From a bacterium (GTDB taxonomy: Bacteria; UBP6; UBA1177): DNA of 64,000 nucleotides. Made by a program: the position numbers and the translations under genes. Every line of letters starts with the position of its first letter. Position 1 is the first letter of the stretch. The notes beneath the pieces are model-generated. The model did no database searches and was not told the DNA's origin. It worked only from the letters and a program-made list of their open reading frames with translations. Shown piece after piece: positions 51,687-60,870 of this stretch. Location: assembly GCA_017538365.1 (NCBI GenBank), contig JAFYIZ010000047.1:161331-225330 (forward strand), written 5' to 3'.

Positions 51687-53084
51687 CTACTCCGGATATT
51701 CGATTTTGACTTTCGTTTTGCAGCGTTTGCATACAACGTAAGTTCCGCGGAAAAGCGGGGAAAGCTGGAATGTGAAATTCCCGCACTGACACGGAAATGA
51801 TTCCCACGAATTTTTGTTTTTCCTTCTGAATACAAGTTCGTCTCCGTCGTTTTCGGCCGCAGCGGCACTTCGTCCTGAGACTGAAACTTCTTTTCTGCAT
51901 CTGGGGCAGACAACTTTCATGCGTATGTCACTCGGCGGGAGCTTGATTTTAAGGCCGCATTCGCAGGTAACGATTTTGAAACCTGTGTTTGCAAGAATAA
52001 TATCTGCGACATCGGTTCTCGATTCGGTGAATTTTTCGGTGCTTTCCGCTCTGACCGCTTCCGATTTGTCTGATTCGAGCGTCGTTTTTGAGAAAAGTCC
52101 GGAAGTCGAAAGCTCTTTTTCATAAAGTTTCTGATAATTTTCAAGCGAAACTTTTCCGCCGTGCTGAAGCTGCGTCAGAATGGCGATACGCTTGTAAATC
52201 GGCGGGTGTGTGGATGCGGAAAAGAGCGAATCTTCGTCTACGCCGGCAAAATGCGGATTGACGATGAACATCGGAGCGGTGATCTTGCTTACAAAATCGA
52301 CAGACGAGTGTTTTGCTATTTTTTCCAAAGCCGAGGCGAGTCCGATAGGGTAGCGGGTGAGCCTTGCAGCTGATGCATCGGCCAGATATTCGCGTTTTTT
52401 TGAAATCGTGAAGTAGAAAATCCGCGCCAGAATCGGGGCTACGATCGCAAAAAGGAGAATGATGAGGATTACAATCGGATGTCCGCCTGGAAGTCCGCCT
52501 TTTTTGCGCGATCTTCTGTTGTTTGAATTTGTAAAAGCTGTGCCTCTGAGCATGACGTGGGAAAGCATCGTGATTGTGCCCAGCATTACTCCGGCAAACG
52601 TCATGAAAAGAACGTCGCGGTTTAAAATGTGGCTCATTTCATGTGCTATTACGCCCTGGATTTCGTCGCGGTTGAGGTTTTCTACCAGTCCTCTCGTGAC
52701 ACAGATTGCCGTTTTTTCGCTCCTGATTCCAGTCGCAAAAGCGTTAAGACCTGGACTTTCGATTATGTAGATTTCGGGCATGACGGCAAGACCCGCCGCG
52801 ATTTTCATCTCTTCGACGATGTTGTAAAGCTGCGGATAACTTTCGGGAGTTACGACTACCGCCATGTTGAAGTGAAGAACGATGTCATCACCTGCAAAGT
52901 AGGCGACTGCCGCCTGAACCGCCCAGAGAATGACTCCGATAAAAGCGCCCCAAAGTATTCCTGTGAGATAATTTTCCGGGTAGAAACCCGCTCCGACAGC
53001 GCCTGCAAACGAGACCATGAGAATAAACATCAAAATCAGCACAAAAAGCGATTTACGCTTGTTTATTCTTATAAGTTCCCACAT
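51687..53084 (-). CDS. M48 metalloprotease (HtpX-like) with two C-terminal zinc ribbons
   Basis: A 465-residue protein. The zinc motif HEMSH lies at 148-152 and the third ligand Glu in KKREYLADASAARL; two N-terminal and two central membrane segments match HtpX, a membrane-protein quality-control protease. Residues 370-465 add two zinc-ribbon-like units, C-x-CG ... CPRC and CQCG ... CKRC, which HtpX of E. coli lacks. It is downstream of lemA by 16 bases; LemA plus M48 is a recurrent bacterial pairing. Confidence 0.88.
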   Translation of the reverse strand: MWELIRINKRKSLFVLILMFILMVSFAGAVGAGFYPENYLTGILWGAFIGVILWAVQAAVAYFAGDDIVLHFNMAVVVTPESYPQLYNIVEEMKIAAGLAVMPEIYIIESPGLNAFATGIRSEKTAICVTRGLVENLNRDEIQGVIAHEMSHILNRDVLFMTFAGVMLGTITMLSHVMLRGTAFTNSNNRRSRKKGGLPGGHPIVILIILLFAIVAPILARIFYFTISKKREYLADASAARLTRYPIGLASALEKIAKHSSVDFVSKITAPMFIVNPHFAGVDEDSLFSASTHPPIYKRIAILTQLQHGGKVSLENYQKLYEKELSTSGLFSKTTLESDKSEAVRAESTEKFTESRTDVADIILANTGFKIVTCECGLKIKLPPSDIRMKVVCPRCRKEVSVSGRSAAAAENDGDELVFRRKNKNSWESFPCQCGNFTFQLSPLFRGTYVVCKRCKTKVKIEYPE

Positions 53085-53100
53085 GAAAAAGCCTGAAATT

Positions 53101-53664
53101 TTAGAATGTTACCTTCGGAGCCTGTTTTTCTGCCTTGTCTTCGATCTCGAAGAAATCGGACTGTTTGAAGCTGAACATTGCGGCAACCATATTGGTCGGG
53201 AACATTTCAACTGCGTTGTTGTAGCCCATAACGGCGTCGTTGTATGCCTGACGGGCGAAAGCAACTTTGTTTTCGGTCGAAGTCAACTCTTCCTGAAGAG
53301 CGAGGAAATTCTGGTTTGCCTTGAGCTCGGGATAATTTTCGAAAGTGAGCATCATTTTTGCAAGAGCGCTGTCGAGGTTTGCAGCTGCAGCACCGACTTC
53401 CTTAACGTCGCCTTTGTTTATTGCCGACATCGCCTGAGCACGGGCTTCGGTAACTTTGATGAAAGTTTCGCTTTCGTGCTTCATGTAGCCTTTTGCAGTC
53501 TCGACGAGGTTCGGAATGAGGTCAAAACGTCTTTTGAGCTGGACATCGATCTGGCTCCACGAGTTGCGGACGATGTTCCTGAGTCCGATGAGCTTGTTGT
53601 ACATCGCAAAAAGGGTAAGCACGCAAACTACGACAACTACCAAGAAAATAACAAGAAAAGTCAT
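53101..53664 (-). CDS. lemA: LemA family protein
   Basis: A 187-residue protein with one N-terminal membrane segment ([18 protein letters not shown]) and the LemA helical bundle: [34 protein letters not shown], then AR..AM and [33 protein letters not shown]-type blocks. The protein is anchored to the inner membrane; its role is unsettled, though it often accompanies M48 proteases as here. I start at 53664 after AGGAGG. Confidence 0.92.
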   Translation of the reverse strand: [187 protein letters not shown]

Positions 53665-53701
53665 GGTTTCCTCCTGAAAAATAGCGGATAAATCAAACAA
53701 A

Positions 53702-53735
53702 CGCGGAATTTTAGCCGAAAAAATTAAAATTGCAC
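53702..53735 (-). promoter_or_regulatory. Promoter for lemA-M48
   Basis: Minus strand: weak GTGCAA (53730-53735), 16 bases, TAAAAT (53708-53713), one T, then CCGCG (53702-53706) and TTTGTTTG. Confidence 0.5.
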
Positions 53736-53766
53736 TATTTTTCTTAGCTCCGACTGAAGCCGCAAC

Positions 53767-53800
53767 TTGACTTTGCAGCGAAAAAGACTACCATTCCGCG
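53767..53800 (+). promoter_or_regulatory. Promoter for ileS
   Basis: TTGACT (53767-53772), 16 bases, TACCAT (53789-53794), one T, CCGCG (53796-53800) and eight T. The leader is only about 35 bases, too short for a T-box. Confidence 0.65.
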
Positions 53801-53835
53801 TTTTTTTTATGCTTATTTAATATGGAGTTTTTATT

Positions 53836-56592
53836 ATGGATTACAGCAAAACGCTCAATCTGCCGCAGACCGATTTCCCGATGAAGGCGAATCTTCCGGT
53901 AAAAGAGGTCGAAATTTTGAAAAAATGGGAGGAAAACAAGATTTATTCCAAAATTCTGGAGCAGAACGACGGAAAACCGACTTTCGTTCTTCACGATGGA
54001 CCTCCTTATGCAAACGGAAATCTCCACAACGGCCATATTCTCAATAAAACTCTCAAGGATTTTGTCGTAAAGTTCAAAAATATGACTGGAAAATACACTC
54101 CGCTCATTCCGGGCTGGGACTGCCACGGTCTTCCGATCGAGCTCAAAACGGCTGAAAAGCTGGGCTCGAAGCGCAAAGAGATGACGAAAAGCCAGTTTCT
54201 GGAAGAGTGCAAAAAGTTCGCAATGAACTGGGTGAACGTCCAGCGCGAAGGCTTCAAACGCATCGGTGTCCTTGCAGACTGGGATCATCCGTATGTCACG
54301 CTCGATCCGAAGTATGAAGGCTGCATCGCTCATCAGTTTGCGAAAGTTGCTGAATCTGGCGCACTTTTCAAGGCAAAAAAACCTGTTTACTGGTGCACGA
54401 GCTGCGAAACTGCGCTTGCTGAAGCCGAGATCGAATACGACAACCATCAGTCTCCTTCGATCTACGTCAAATTCCCGCTCATCGACAAACTTGAAGAGCT
54501 TGAGGGCGAGAAGGTGAACTTCGTTATCTGGACGACGACTCCGTGGACTCTTCCGGCTAACCTTGCGATCGCGCTCAACCCCGAATTCAAATACTCGGCA
54601 GTCAAATACAACGGCGAAGTTTTCATCGTCGCAAGCGTTCTCAAAGATTCGTTCGTAAAGGCTGTCCGAGCGGAAAATCCTGAAGTCATCGCAGAATTCG
54701 ACGCGATGAGATTTGAAGGAATGAAGGCGAAACACCCCTTCATCGACCGCGAATCGATAATCGTTTACGCCGACTACGTCACTGCCGATGCAGGTACAGG
54801 CTGCGTTCACACAGCTCCGGGACACGGTGCAGACGACTACGTCACCGGTCTCAAATACGGCCTTGAGCCTTATGCTCCGGTCAACGGCAGCGGAATCATA
54901 GACGAAAACATTCCCGTTATCGGAGGAATGCACGTTTTCAAGGCAAACCCCGTCATCACTGAATACCTTTACAACACAGGATACCTTCTCAACAAACCGG
55001 GCGAAATGATCGACCACAGCTATCCGCACTGCTGGAGATGCCACAAACCTGTCATTTTCAGAGCGACCGAACAGTGGTTCATTTCGATGGACGACACGGG
55101 ACTTCGCAAAAAATGCCTTGACGAGATCGCGAAAGTCCGCATGGTTCCGGAGTGGGGAAGAAAGAGAATCGTTCCGATGCTCGAAAAAGCTCCGAACTGG
55201 TGCATCTCGCGTCAGAGAAGCTGGGGCGTTCCGATAATCGCTTTCTCATGCGATGACTGCGGCGAAAAGATAGTCGACGGAGCTATCGCGCACAAAGTTG
55301 CTGACGAAATTTCCGAGAAGGGAATTCAGGTTTGGCACGATAAGACTGCTGCGGAGTTCCTTCCGGCAGGTTTCAAATGCCCGAAATGCGGCGGCACGCA
55401 CATCAGCAAGGAAAACGACATCCTCGACGTATGGTTCGACAGCGGCGTAAGCTGGGCGAAAGTGCTCGACGGAACCAAAGGCTTCGAATATCCGGCAGAT
55501 CTTTACCTCGAAGGAAGCGACCAGCACAGAGGATGGTTCCAGTCTTCGCTTAAAATGAGCGTCCTCATCAACGGAAAAGCTCCGTACAAAAACCTCATCA
55601 CGCACGGATTCATCGTTGACGAGAAAGGCGAAAAGATCTCGAAGAGCAAAGGAAACTTCATCGATCCGCAGGTCAAGATCAACAAATACGGCGCCGAGAT
55701 CTTAAGACTCTGGGTTGCCTGCGAAGACTACAGCGATGACAACAGAATAGGTGATTCGATCATCGAAAGCTGCGCTACGGCATACAGAAAAATGAGAAAC
55801 ACGATCAGATTCATGTTCGGTTTCGTTAACGATTTCGATCCCGAAACGATGAGCTTCAAGAAAGAAGAACTCACTTCCCTCGACAGATGGGCTTATCTCA
55901 CCTGGCAGGAAAGGCTCAAGGATATCCGCGAATACTACGAAAACTACGAGTTCCACCGCGTTTACCACGAAATGCTCGATTTCTTCACTATCCCGATGAG
56001 CGCGATTTACCTCGACATCATCAAAGACCGCTACACGATGCGTGCTGACGACAGGAGACGCAGAATGACTCAGAGCGTAGTTTATTCGATACTTTCTGAT
56101 GTCGTAAAAGCGCTTGCTCCGATCCTCAGTTTCACCTGCGAAGAGGCTTACGGATATTTGAAAGGTGCGAAGAAGGAAAGCGTTTTCCTTGAGCAGTTCC
56201 CAGAATCTGATTTCAATGACGAAGACGCGAAATTCCTTGAGAACTGGCAGACTGTTCTCGACACCAAAAACGCAGTTCAGAAAAAGCTCGAAGTTCTCCG
56301 CGCTGACAAGACGATAGGTCACTCGCTCGATGCAAAGGTCAGAATTTATTATGAAAACAATCCTGTCCTTGATTCAGAACTCGGCAATCTCGAATCGATC
56401 TTCATAGTTTCAGCTTTTGAAAAGGCGCAAACGGCAGAAGGGCTTGAAAAAGTCGAAGATATGGATCTCTGGATCGGTGTAACGACGGCTGAAGGCGAAA
56501 AATGCCCGCGCTGCTGGAAAAAGAGACAGCTTCACGACTACTCCGAAGAGATGACCGGCATCTGCGAAAGCTGCTACGAAGCAATCAAATAG
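53836..56592 (+). CDS. ileS: Isoleucine--tRNA ligase
   Basis: A 918-residue class I synthetase. HIGH-type motif in PPYANGNLHNGHILNK, WDCHGLPIE, editing-domain blocks (TTTPWTLPANLAIALNP, GTGCVHTAPGHGADDY), KMSKS-type motif KISKSKGNF, and a C-terminal zinc-binding domain with CPRCWKKRQL and CESCYEAI. The length is standard for the bacterial type. It stands alone, with its own promoter. Confidence 0.97.
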   Translation: MDYSKTLNLPQTDFPMKANLPVKEVEILKKWEENKIYSKILEQNDGKPTFVLHDGPPYANGNLHNGHILNKTLKDFVVKFKNMTGKYTPLIPGWDCHGLPIELKTAEKLGSKRKEMTKSQFLEECKKFAMNWVNVQREGFKRIGVLADWDHPYVTLDPKYEGCIAHQFAKVAESGALFKAKKPVYWCTSCETALAEAEIEYDNHQSPSIYVKFPLIDKLEELEGEKVNFVIWTTTPWTLPANLAIALNPEFKYSAVKYNGEVFIVASVLKDSFVKAVRAENPEVIAEFDAMRFEGMKAKHPFIDRESIIVYADYVTADAGTGCVHTAPGHGADDYVTGLKYGLEPYAPVNGSGIIDENIPVIGGMHVFKANPVITEYLYNTGYLLNKPGEMIDHSYPHCWRCHKPVIFRATEQWFISMDDTGLRKKCLDEIAKVRMVPEWGRKRIVPMLEKAPNWCISRQRSWGVPIIAFSCDDCGEKIVDGAIAHKVADEISEKGIQVWHDKTAAEFLPAGFKCPKCGGTHISKENDILDVWFDSGVSWAKVLDGTKGFEYPADLYLEGSDQHRGWFQSSLKMSVLINGKAPYKNLITHGFIVDEKGEKISKSKGNFIDPQVKINKYGAEILRLWVACEDYSDDNRIGDSIIESCATAYRKMRNTIRFMFGFVNDFDPETMSFKKEELTSLDRWAYLTWQERLKDIREYYENYEFHRVYHEMLDFFTIPMSAIYLDIIKDRYTMRADDRRRRMTQSVVYSILSDVVKALAPILSFTCEEAYGYLKGAKKESVFLEQFPESDFNDEDAKFLENWQTVLDTKNAVQKKLEVLRADKTIGHSLDAKVRIYYENNPVLDSELGNLESIFIVSAFEKAQTAEGLEKVEDMDLWIGVTTAEGEKCPRCWKKRQLHDYSEEMTGICESCYEAIK

Positions 56593-56617
56593 TTTTTATC
56601 CCTAATTTTACAAAAAA

Positions 56618-56653
56618 TCTTTTAAAAAATCTGATTTTGTATAAAATACCGCG
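56618..56653 (+). promoter_or_regulatory. Putative promoter for the lipoprotein at 56681
   Basis: TAAAAT (56642-56647), one A, CCGCG (56649-56653), TCG. No good -35; the T/A-rich stretch around 56618-56625 is the only candidate. Confidence 0.4.
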
Positions 56654-56680
56654 TCGCATTCTTTTAAGACGGAGGTTTCT

Positions 56681-58741
56681 ATGAAAAAGATCGTTTTTAT
56701 TATGGTGTGTTTTTTAACTGCATTCATTTTGTCATGCGGTGATTCGGCGACTGAGAGTACATCGTGCGTAACCGCTTTTGACTGTCCTGACGGTAAGATT
56801 TGTTCAGGCGGAATGTGTGTTGATCCTTCAGGAGACACATCTGAAAAAGGTGACAACGACGGCAGCAGTAGCGAACTTCCGGACGAGGACGGTAATGTTT
56901 CAGGCGGTGATGAAACGGATTCGGACACTTCGTCAACAGATACTCCGGAAAGTCAGGACACTCCCGAAACTCCGAATGACAACGATGCGGAAACTCCTGA
57001 AAATCCTAGCGACAACGACACCGAAAATACTGAAGGTTCTGACAGCGTAAGTGACAACGACATGAGCGATACTTCAGACACCTCAGATACAACTGACACA
57101 AGTGACACAACAGATACGACAGACTCTGACACTGCCGATACGAGCGATACCACTGACACCTCAGATACAACTGACACGAGCGACACAACAGATACGACAG
57201 ACTCTGACACCGTCGATACAGGTGATACCTCTGACACAACAGATACAACCGACACGGTAGATGTAGATACTGACACAGCCGATACTGGTGATACCACTGA
57301 TACAACGACAGACACTGACACAACAGATACGACAGACACTGGTACTCCTGAAGAGGTTTGTGAGTTCGTTATGCACGAATGCATAAATCCCATTACCGAT
57401 GAAAACAACGGCTGTCTTCCTGATATGGCAAGCGAAGCGGTAAATTATGACGGTCATTATCTTTGTGACGGTCTCGACAATGACTGCGACGGCAAAGTCG
57501 ATGAAGGCTGCGGCTGCAAGCCGGGTGAAACTCAGCCGTGTTTCGGAGGCAAACCGAATCAGAGAAATGTCGGAACCTGCCGCGACGGTATTCAGTCATG
57601 CGTTTCTGATGCTTACGGCAATTGGGGTTGGGGTGAGTGTACCGGCGGTATTCTTCCGCAGGATACAGATGTCTGTGACCTTGCCGACAACGACTGCAAC
57701 GGTTGCATTGACGACGGTCTCTGCTGCAATCCGCCGATTAATTGTTCTTATGATATCGGCACGGCTCAGCCGTTTGCAGAAAAGATAATTGACGGAAACC
57801 AGATTTACGATACCAGCCACCTGTTCAACGATGCCGCGACGGCAACTTGGACATGGACTTTGACGAAAGGCCCCTGCGACCTGGTTCTCGGTACAACCAA
57901 TTTCTTTGTAAAAGGTGCAACGACAGAGGCTGGACTTACCGGAGAAGGTACAAAAACGACTACTGTCAGCGGTACAGGTCTTTCCTGGTTCAAGGTCAAA
58001 TTTCTCCTTTCGGGAAGTTACAAACTTAAACTGAAAGTTACACGTACAAACGGCGAAGTTTACGAGTGTGAATGGATTTTAAGAGTTGTTTCCAACGGTC
58101 TCAGAATCGAGCTCTGCTGGGATACGGCAAATTCTGTTGATGTTGATCTGCATCTGGGTAAAAACGGGGTGACGACTGGATGGACCTCGGTAGAAGATTG
58201 GGCAGCAGGAGACAGCAACTTGTCGGAATGTTTCTGGTACAATTGTGACACAAGCAGAACTTATAGGGGAACCAATCCTAGCTGGGGATACGGCTCTACG
58301 ATGAACTATGATACGAACGGAAATTGGACATCAATGCCGAATCCGCGTCTTGATCTTGACAACAGAGCTGAAGGGTTGAAACCCGAAAACATCAACCTCG
58401 ACAATCCGAATGACGGCGACATTTTCAGAGTTATGGTTCATCATTTTACAGAACCTGAAGAAGAATGTGTTGATTGGGGATTTTTGGAGTTGTGGTGCGA
58501 TGAATATGAGTATATTTATACTTATACACATCCTGTGGTAAATGTTTACTGCGGCGGTTCGCTCAAAGCAACTTACGGTACTGCCGATAGCGGAACACGC
58601 TTGTATGATTTTAAAGATCAAAATGATTCATGGAAAGTCGTTGAAATCAAGTGGGTCGGCGATGTCACGAGTGATGAGTGTGAACTTACTCCGAATCTCG
58701 GTGTTGCTGACGGATATGTTCCGAATTATAGCAGCTGGTAA
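56681..58741 (+). CDS. MopE/YfaP-like lipoprotein with Asp-Thr repeat stalk
   Basis: A 686-residue lipoprotein; lipobox FILSC, lipid on Cys19. Order: a small four-Cys module (CVTAFDCPDGKICSGGMC); a long Asp/Ser/Glu/Thr stretch whose core (about 128-226) is a DTSDTTDTTD-type repeat; MopE-like motifs CDGLDNDCDGKVDEGC and CDLADNDCNGCIDDGLCC, the pattern of putative metal-binding repeats; a beta domain (TWTWTLTKGPCD ... SGSYKLKLKVTR); and a C-terminal domain with DVDLHL that recalls DUF2135/YfaP-like proteins. It ends PNYSSW. It is probably cell-surface. The next gene is a paralogue; no enzyme motif is seen. Confidence 0.9.
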   Translation: MKKIVFIMVCFLTAFILSCGDSATESTSCVTAFDCPDGKICSGGMCVDPSGDTSEKGDNDGSSSELPDEDGNVSGGDETDSDTSSTDTPESQDTPETPNDNDAETPENPSDNDTENTEGSDSVSDNDMSDTSDTSDTTDTSDTTDTTDSDTADTSDTTDTSDTTDTSDTTDTTDSDTVDTGDTSDTTDTTDTVDVDTDTADTGDTTDTTTDTDTTDTTDTGTPEEVCEFVMHECINPITDENNGCLPDMASEAVNYDGHYLCDGLDNDCDGKVDEGCGCKPGETQPCFGGKPNQRNVGTCRDGIQSCVSDAYGNWGWGECTGGILPQDTDVCDLADNDCNGCIDDGLCCNPPINCSYDIGTAQPFAEKIIDGNQIYDTSHLFNDAATATWTWTLTKGPCDLVLGTTNFFVKGATTEAGLTGEGTKTTTVSGTGLSWFKVKFLLSGSYKLKLKVTRTNGEVYECEWILRVVSNGLRIELCWDTANSVDVDLHLGKNGVTTGWTSVEDWAAGDSNLSECFWYNCDTSRTYRGTNPSWGYGSTMNYDTNGNWTSMPNPRLDLDNRAEGLKPENINLDNPNDGDIFRVMVHHFTEPEEECVDWGFLELWCDEYEYIYTYTHPVVNVYCGGSLKATYGTADSGTRLYDFKDQNDSWKVVEIKWVGDVTSDECELTPNLGVADGYVPNYSSW
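57062..57350 (+). repeat. Asp-Thr/Ser low-complexity coding repeat
   Basis: Degenerate 9- to 21-base units such as GATACGACAGAC and TCAGATACAACTGAC encode DTSDTTDTTDS; about 96 codons. Two near-identical 60-base copies (around 57080-57140 and 57150-57210) suggest recent slippage or unequal exchange. Confidence 0.8.
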
Positions 58742-58813
58742 AACTTCTTGAACTGATAGTCCGATCCTTCAATTTCCTGAAATTTCTAATGAATTGGAAC
58801 TTACAAAAAATAC

Positions 58814-58841
58814 TTTAAAAAAATTTAATTATATGTATAAT
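58814..58841 (+). promoter_or_regulatory. Weak putative promoter for the second MopE-like lipoprotein
   Basis: TTTAAA (58814-58819), 16 bases, TATAAT (58836-58841) in a very AT-rich intergenic region of 131 bases. It lacks the CCGCG discriminator seen before its paralogue. Confidence 0.35.
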
Positions 58842-58872
58842 AATGAGATTTTTTGTTGTTTAGGAGGCAACT

Positions 58873-60798
58873 ATGAAAAAACTCTTTTTTATTCTTATCT
58901 GTTTTGCAGCCGCATTCATTATGTCGTGCGGCGGCTCCGAAGGCGGCAGCGGTAAAGCATGTGAAAGCTCGTTGGACTGCAATCCCGGAGAAGTATGCTC
59001 CAACGGAACATGTCGTTCAAAGAATTCTGCAAACGATGGTAGCGGAGAAGACGGTGAACTTCCAGACGGTGGAAACGGACACGGTTCCGGCGGCAACGAT
59101 GGAGAAACGACAGATGACGGCGATGATCAGACAGGCAACAATGATGAACTGGCTGGAAACTGCAAACCCGGTGAAACAAAGGAATGCGCATATCAAGGCC
59201 CAGAGGAAACCAAAGATGTCGGACCGTGCAAGGCTGGTGTAAGCACCTGTAAGGACGACGGAAATTGGGGAAGATGCGAAGGTGCAGTAGAGCCTGTTCT
59301 TGAAAACAATGAAGAGCTTTGCACCAACGGTATTGACGATGACTGCGATGGAACGGTCGATAACGGAATAAACAACGCTTGCAGTTACTGGCATGACGAT
59401 GAGGTTTCAGATGCTGATGCCGACACAACAAGCGACCCCGGCATTATCGATGTCGGTTACACGGGAGATTACAGCGATGCTTACCAAATTCCGTCTGATG
59501 CGCTTGAAACAGTATGCACGGATACATGTATCCCTGAAAAAGCCGAGTGTCTTTCGAATAATATAGTCGAAGGTGAGGTCGATTCGGCTCTCTGCAACGG
59601 ACTTGATGATGACTGCGACGGCGAAGTCGATGAAGGCTGTTCATGCTCTCCCGGTCAGACTCAGGCTTGTTTCCTTGGTCCGAAAAACTACAGAAACAAG
59701 GGAACCTGCCATGACGGTACTCAGACTTGCAAAGTCACGATGCGCGGCACCAGATCTGTCGGAAGATGGGGTGAATGTGTCGGCGGCATCAGCCCGACAC
59801 AGGATGTTTGTGACAATGCAGACAACAACTGTAACGGCTGTGATGATGATAAACTCTGCTGCGCTCCGCCTATCGACTGCGCTTACGATCTCACTGAAGA
59901 CGGCGATTTTCTTCCATTTACCCCTAAAATTATTAACGGAAAAAAGATTTACGATACCGGTCACAAATTCAACGATGCCGATACGGTAACTTGGACTTGG
60001 ACTTTGACTAAAGGTCCCTGCGATGAAGTTCTCGGCAACGTAAATTCTTTTGTAAAAGGAGCGAAAACTCAGGAAGAACTTAGCGGAGACTTTACTGATA
60101 GTGATAAAGGAATAGTTGTAAACGGAGTCGGTTTGTCTCAGTTTAAAGTAAAATTCAGGCTTTCAGGCAACTACAAAATACACCTTAAAGTTGATCGTGG
60201 AAACGGCGAAATTTATGAATGTGAATGGGTAATTAAAGTAGTATCAGCCGGTCTTAGAATTGAGCTCTGCTGGGATACGAATACTAAAGTTGATGCCGAT
60301 CTTCACATGGGTAAAAATGGCAAAACCACTGATTGGGCGTCTAGTAGTGCTTGTTACTTCAGCACCAAAAATCCTGATTGGGGATATCCGACTACTCCCA
60401 ACTATGATAAAGACGGAAACTGGAAAGAAAGCATGAACAATCCGCGTCTTGATATTGACAACGTTGCAAGAGGTCCGATTCCTGAAAATATCAATATTGA
60501 CAATCCAAATCCGGACGATGTTTTCAGAGTCGGAGTAAGATATTATCCTGGAACCAGTACTAATAATACAGTGACTCGTCCTGTAATAAATGTTTACTGC
60601 GGCGGAACACTCAAGGCGACTTATGGTGTAGATCCTCAGGTCAACAATTTCAGCACTAATAATGATTTCTGGAAAGTTGTAGAGGTGAAATGGGTCGGTG
60701 ATTCCTCAAGCGATGCATGCGAACTTACTCCCAAATGGAATGATTCAACAGGTTATGTTGTAAATCAAGATGCTGTTCCAGGTTATTCCAGCTGGTAA
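58873..60798 (+). CDS. MopE/YfaP-like lipoprotein, paralogue of the preceding gene
   Basis: A 641-residue lipoprotein; lipobox FIMSC, lipid on Cys19. It shares the order of its neighbour: four-Cys module (CESSLDCNPGEVCSNGTC), a shorter Gly/Asp-rich linker without the Asp-Thr repeat, three MopE-like motifs (CTNGIDDDCDG, CNGLDDDCDGEVDEGC, CDNADNNCNGC), the TWTWTLTKGPCDEVLG domain and a C-terminal domain with DADLHM and RPVINVYCGGTLKATYG. Both end in YSSW. The last 300 residues are clearly homologous to the neighbour, so this is a tandem duplication that has diverged mainly in the stalk. AGGAGG precedes the ATG. Confidence 0.9.
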   Translation: MKKLFFILICFAAAFIMSCGGSEGGSGKACESSLDCNPGEVCSNGTCRSKNSANDGSGEDGELPDGGNGHGSGGNDGETTDDGDDQTGNNDELAGNCKPGETKECAYQGPEETKDVGPCKAGVSTCKDDGNWGRCEGAVEPVLENNEELCTNGIDDDCDGTVDNGINNACSYWHDDEVSDADADTTSDPGIIDVGYTGDYSDAYQIPSDALETVCTDTCIPEKAECLSNNIVEGEVDSALCNGLDDDCDGEVDEGCSCSPGQTQACFLGPKNYRNKGTCHDGTQTCKVTMRGTRSVGRWGECVGGISPTQDVCDNADNNCNGCDDDKLCCAPPIDCAYDLTEDGDFLPFTPKIINGKKIYDTGHKFNDADTVTWTWTLTKGPCDEVLGNVNSFVKGAKTQEELSGDFTDSDKGIVVNGVGLSQFKVKFRLSGNYKIHLKVDRGNGEIYECEWVIKVVSAGLRIELCWDTNTKVDADLHMGKNGKTTDWASSSACYFSTKNPDWGYPTTPNYDKDGNWKESMNNPRLDIDNVARGPIPENINIDNPNPDDVFRVGVRYYPGTSTNNTVTRPVINVYCGGTLKATYGVDPQVNNFSTNNDFWKVVEVKWVGDSSSDACELTPKWNDSTGYVVNQDAVPGYSSW

Positions 60799-60870
60799 AA
60801 TCAATTAAAATCCAAATCTTTTAATCCTTTAAATTCCTGAAAAATTTGCACCGTTTTCCTAAAATTTTTT

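Noticed and set aside
53701..53835. T-box leader before ileS
   Set aside because: The transcript leader from the predicted promoter is about 35 bases, with no room for a specifier stem or antiterminator.
53788..55044. 418-codon open frame antisense to ileS
   Set aside because: Complete overlap with IleS catalytic sequence, no promoter or ribosome site on that strand and no family features.
57062..57350. Asp-Thr repeat as a non-coding satellite
   Set aside because: The reading frame is maintained through the repeat inside a lipoprotein gene with intact flanking domains.
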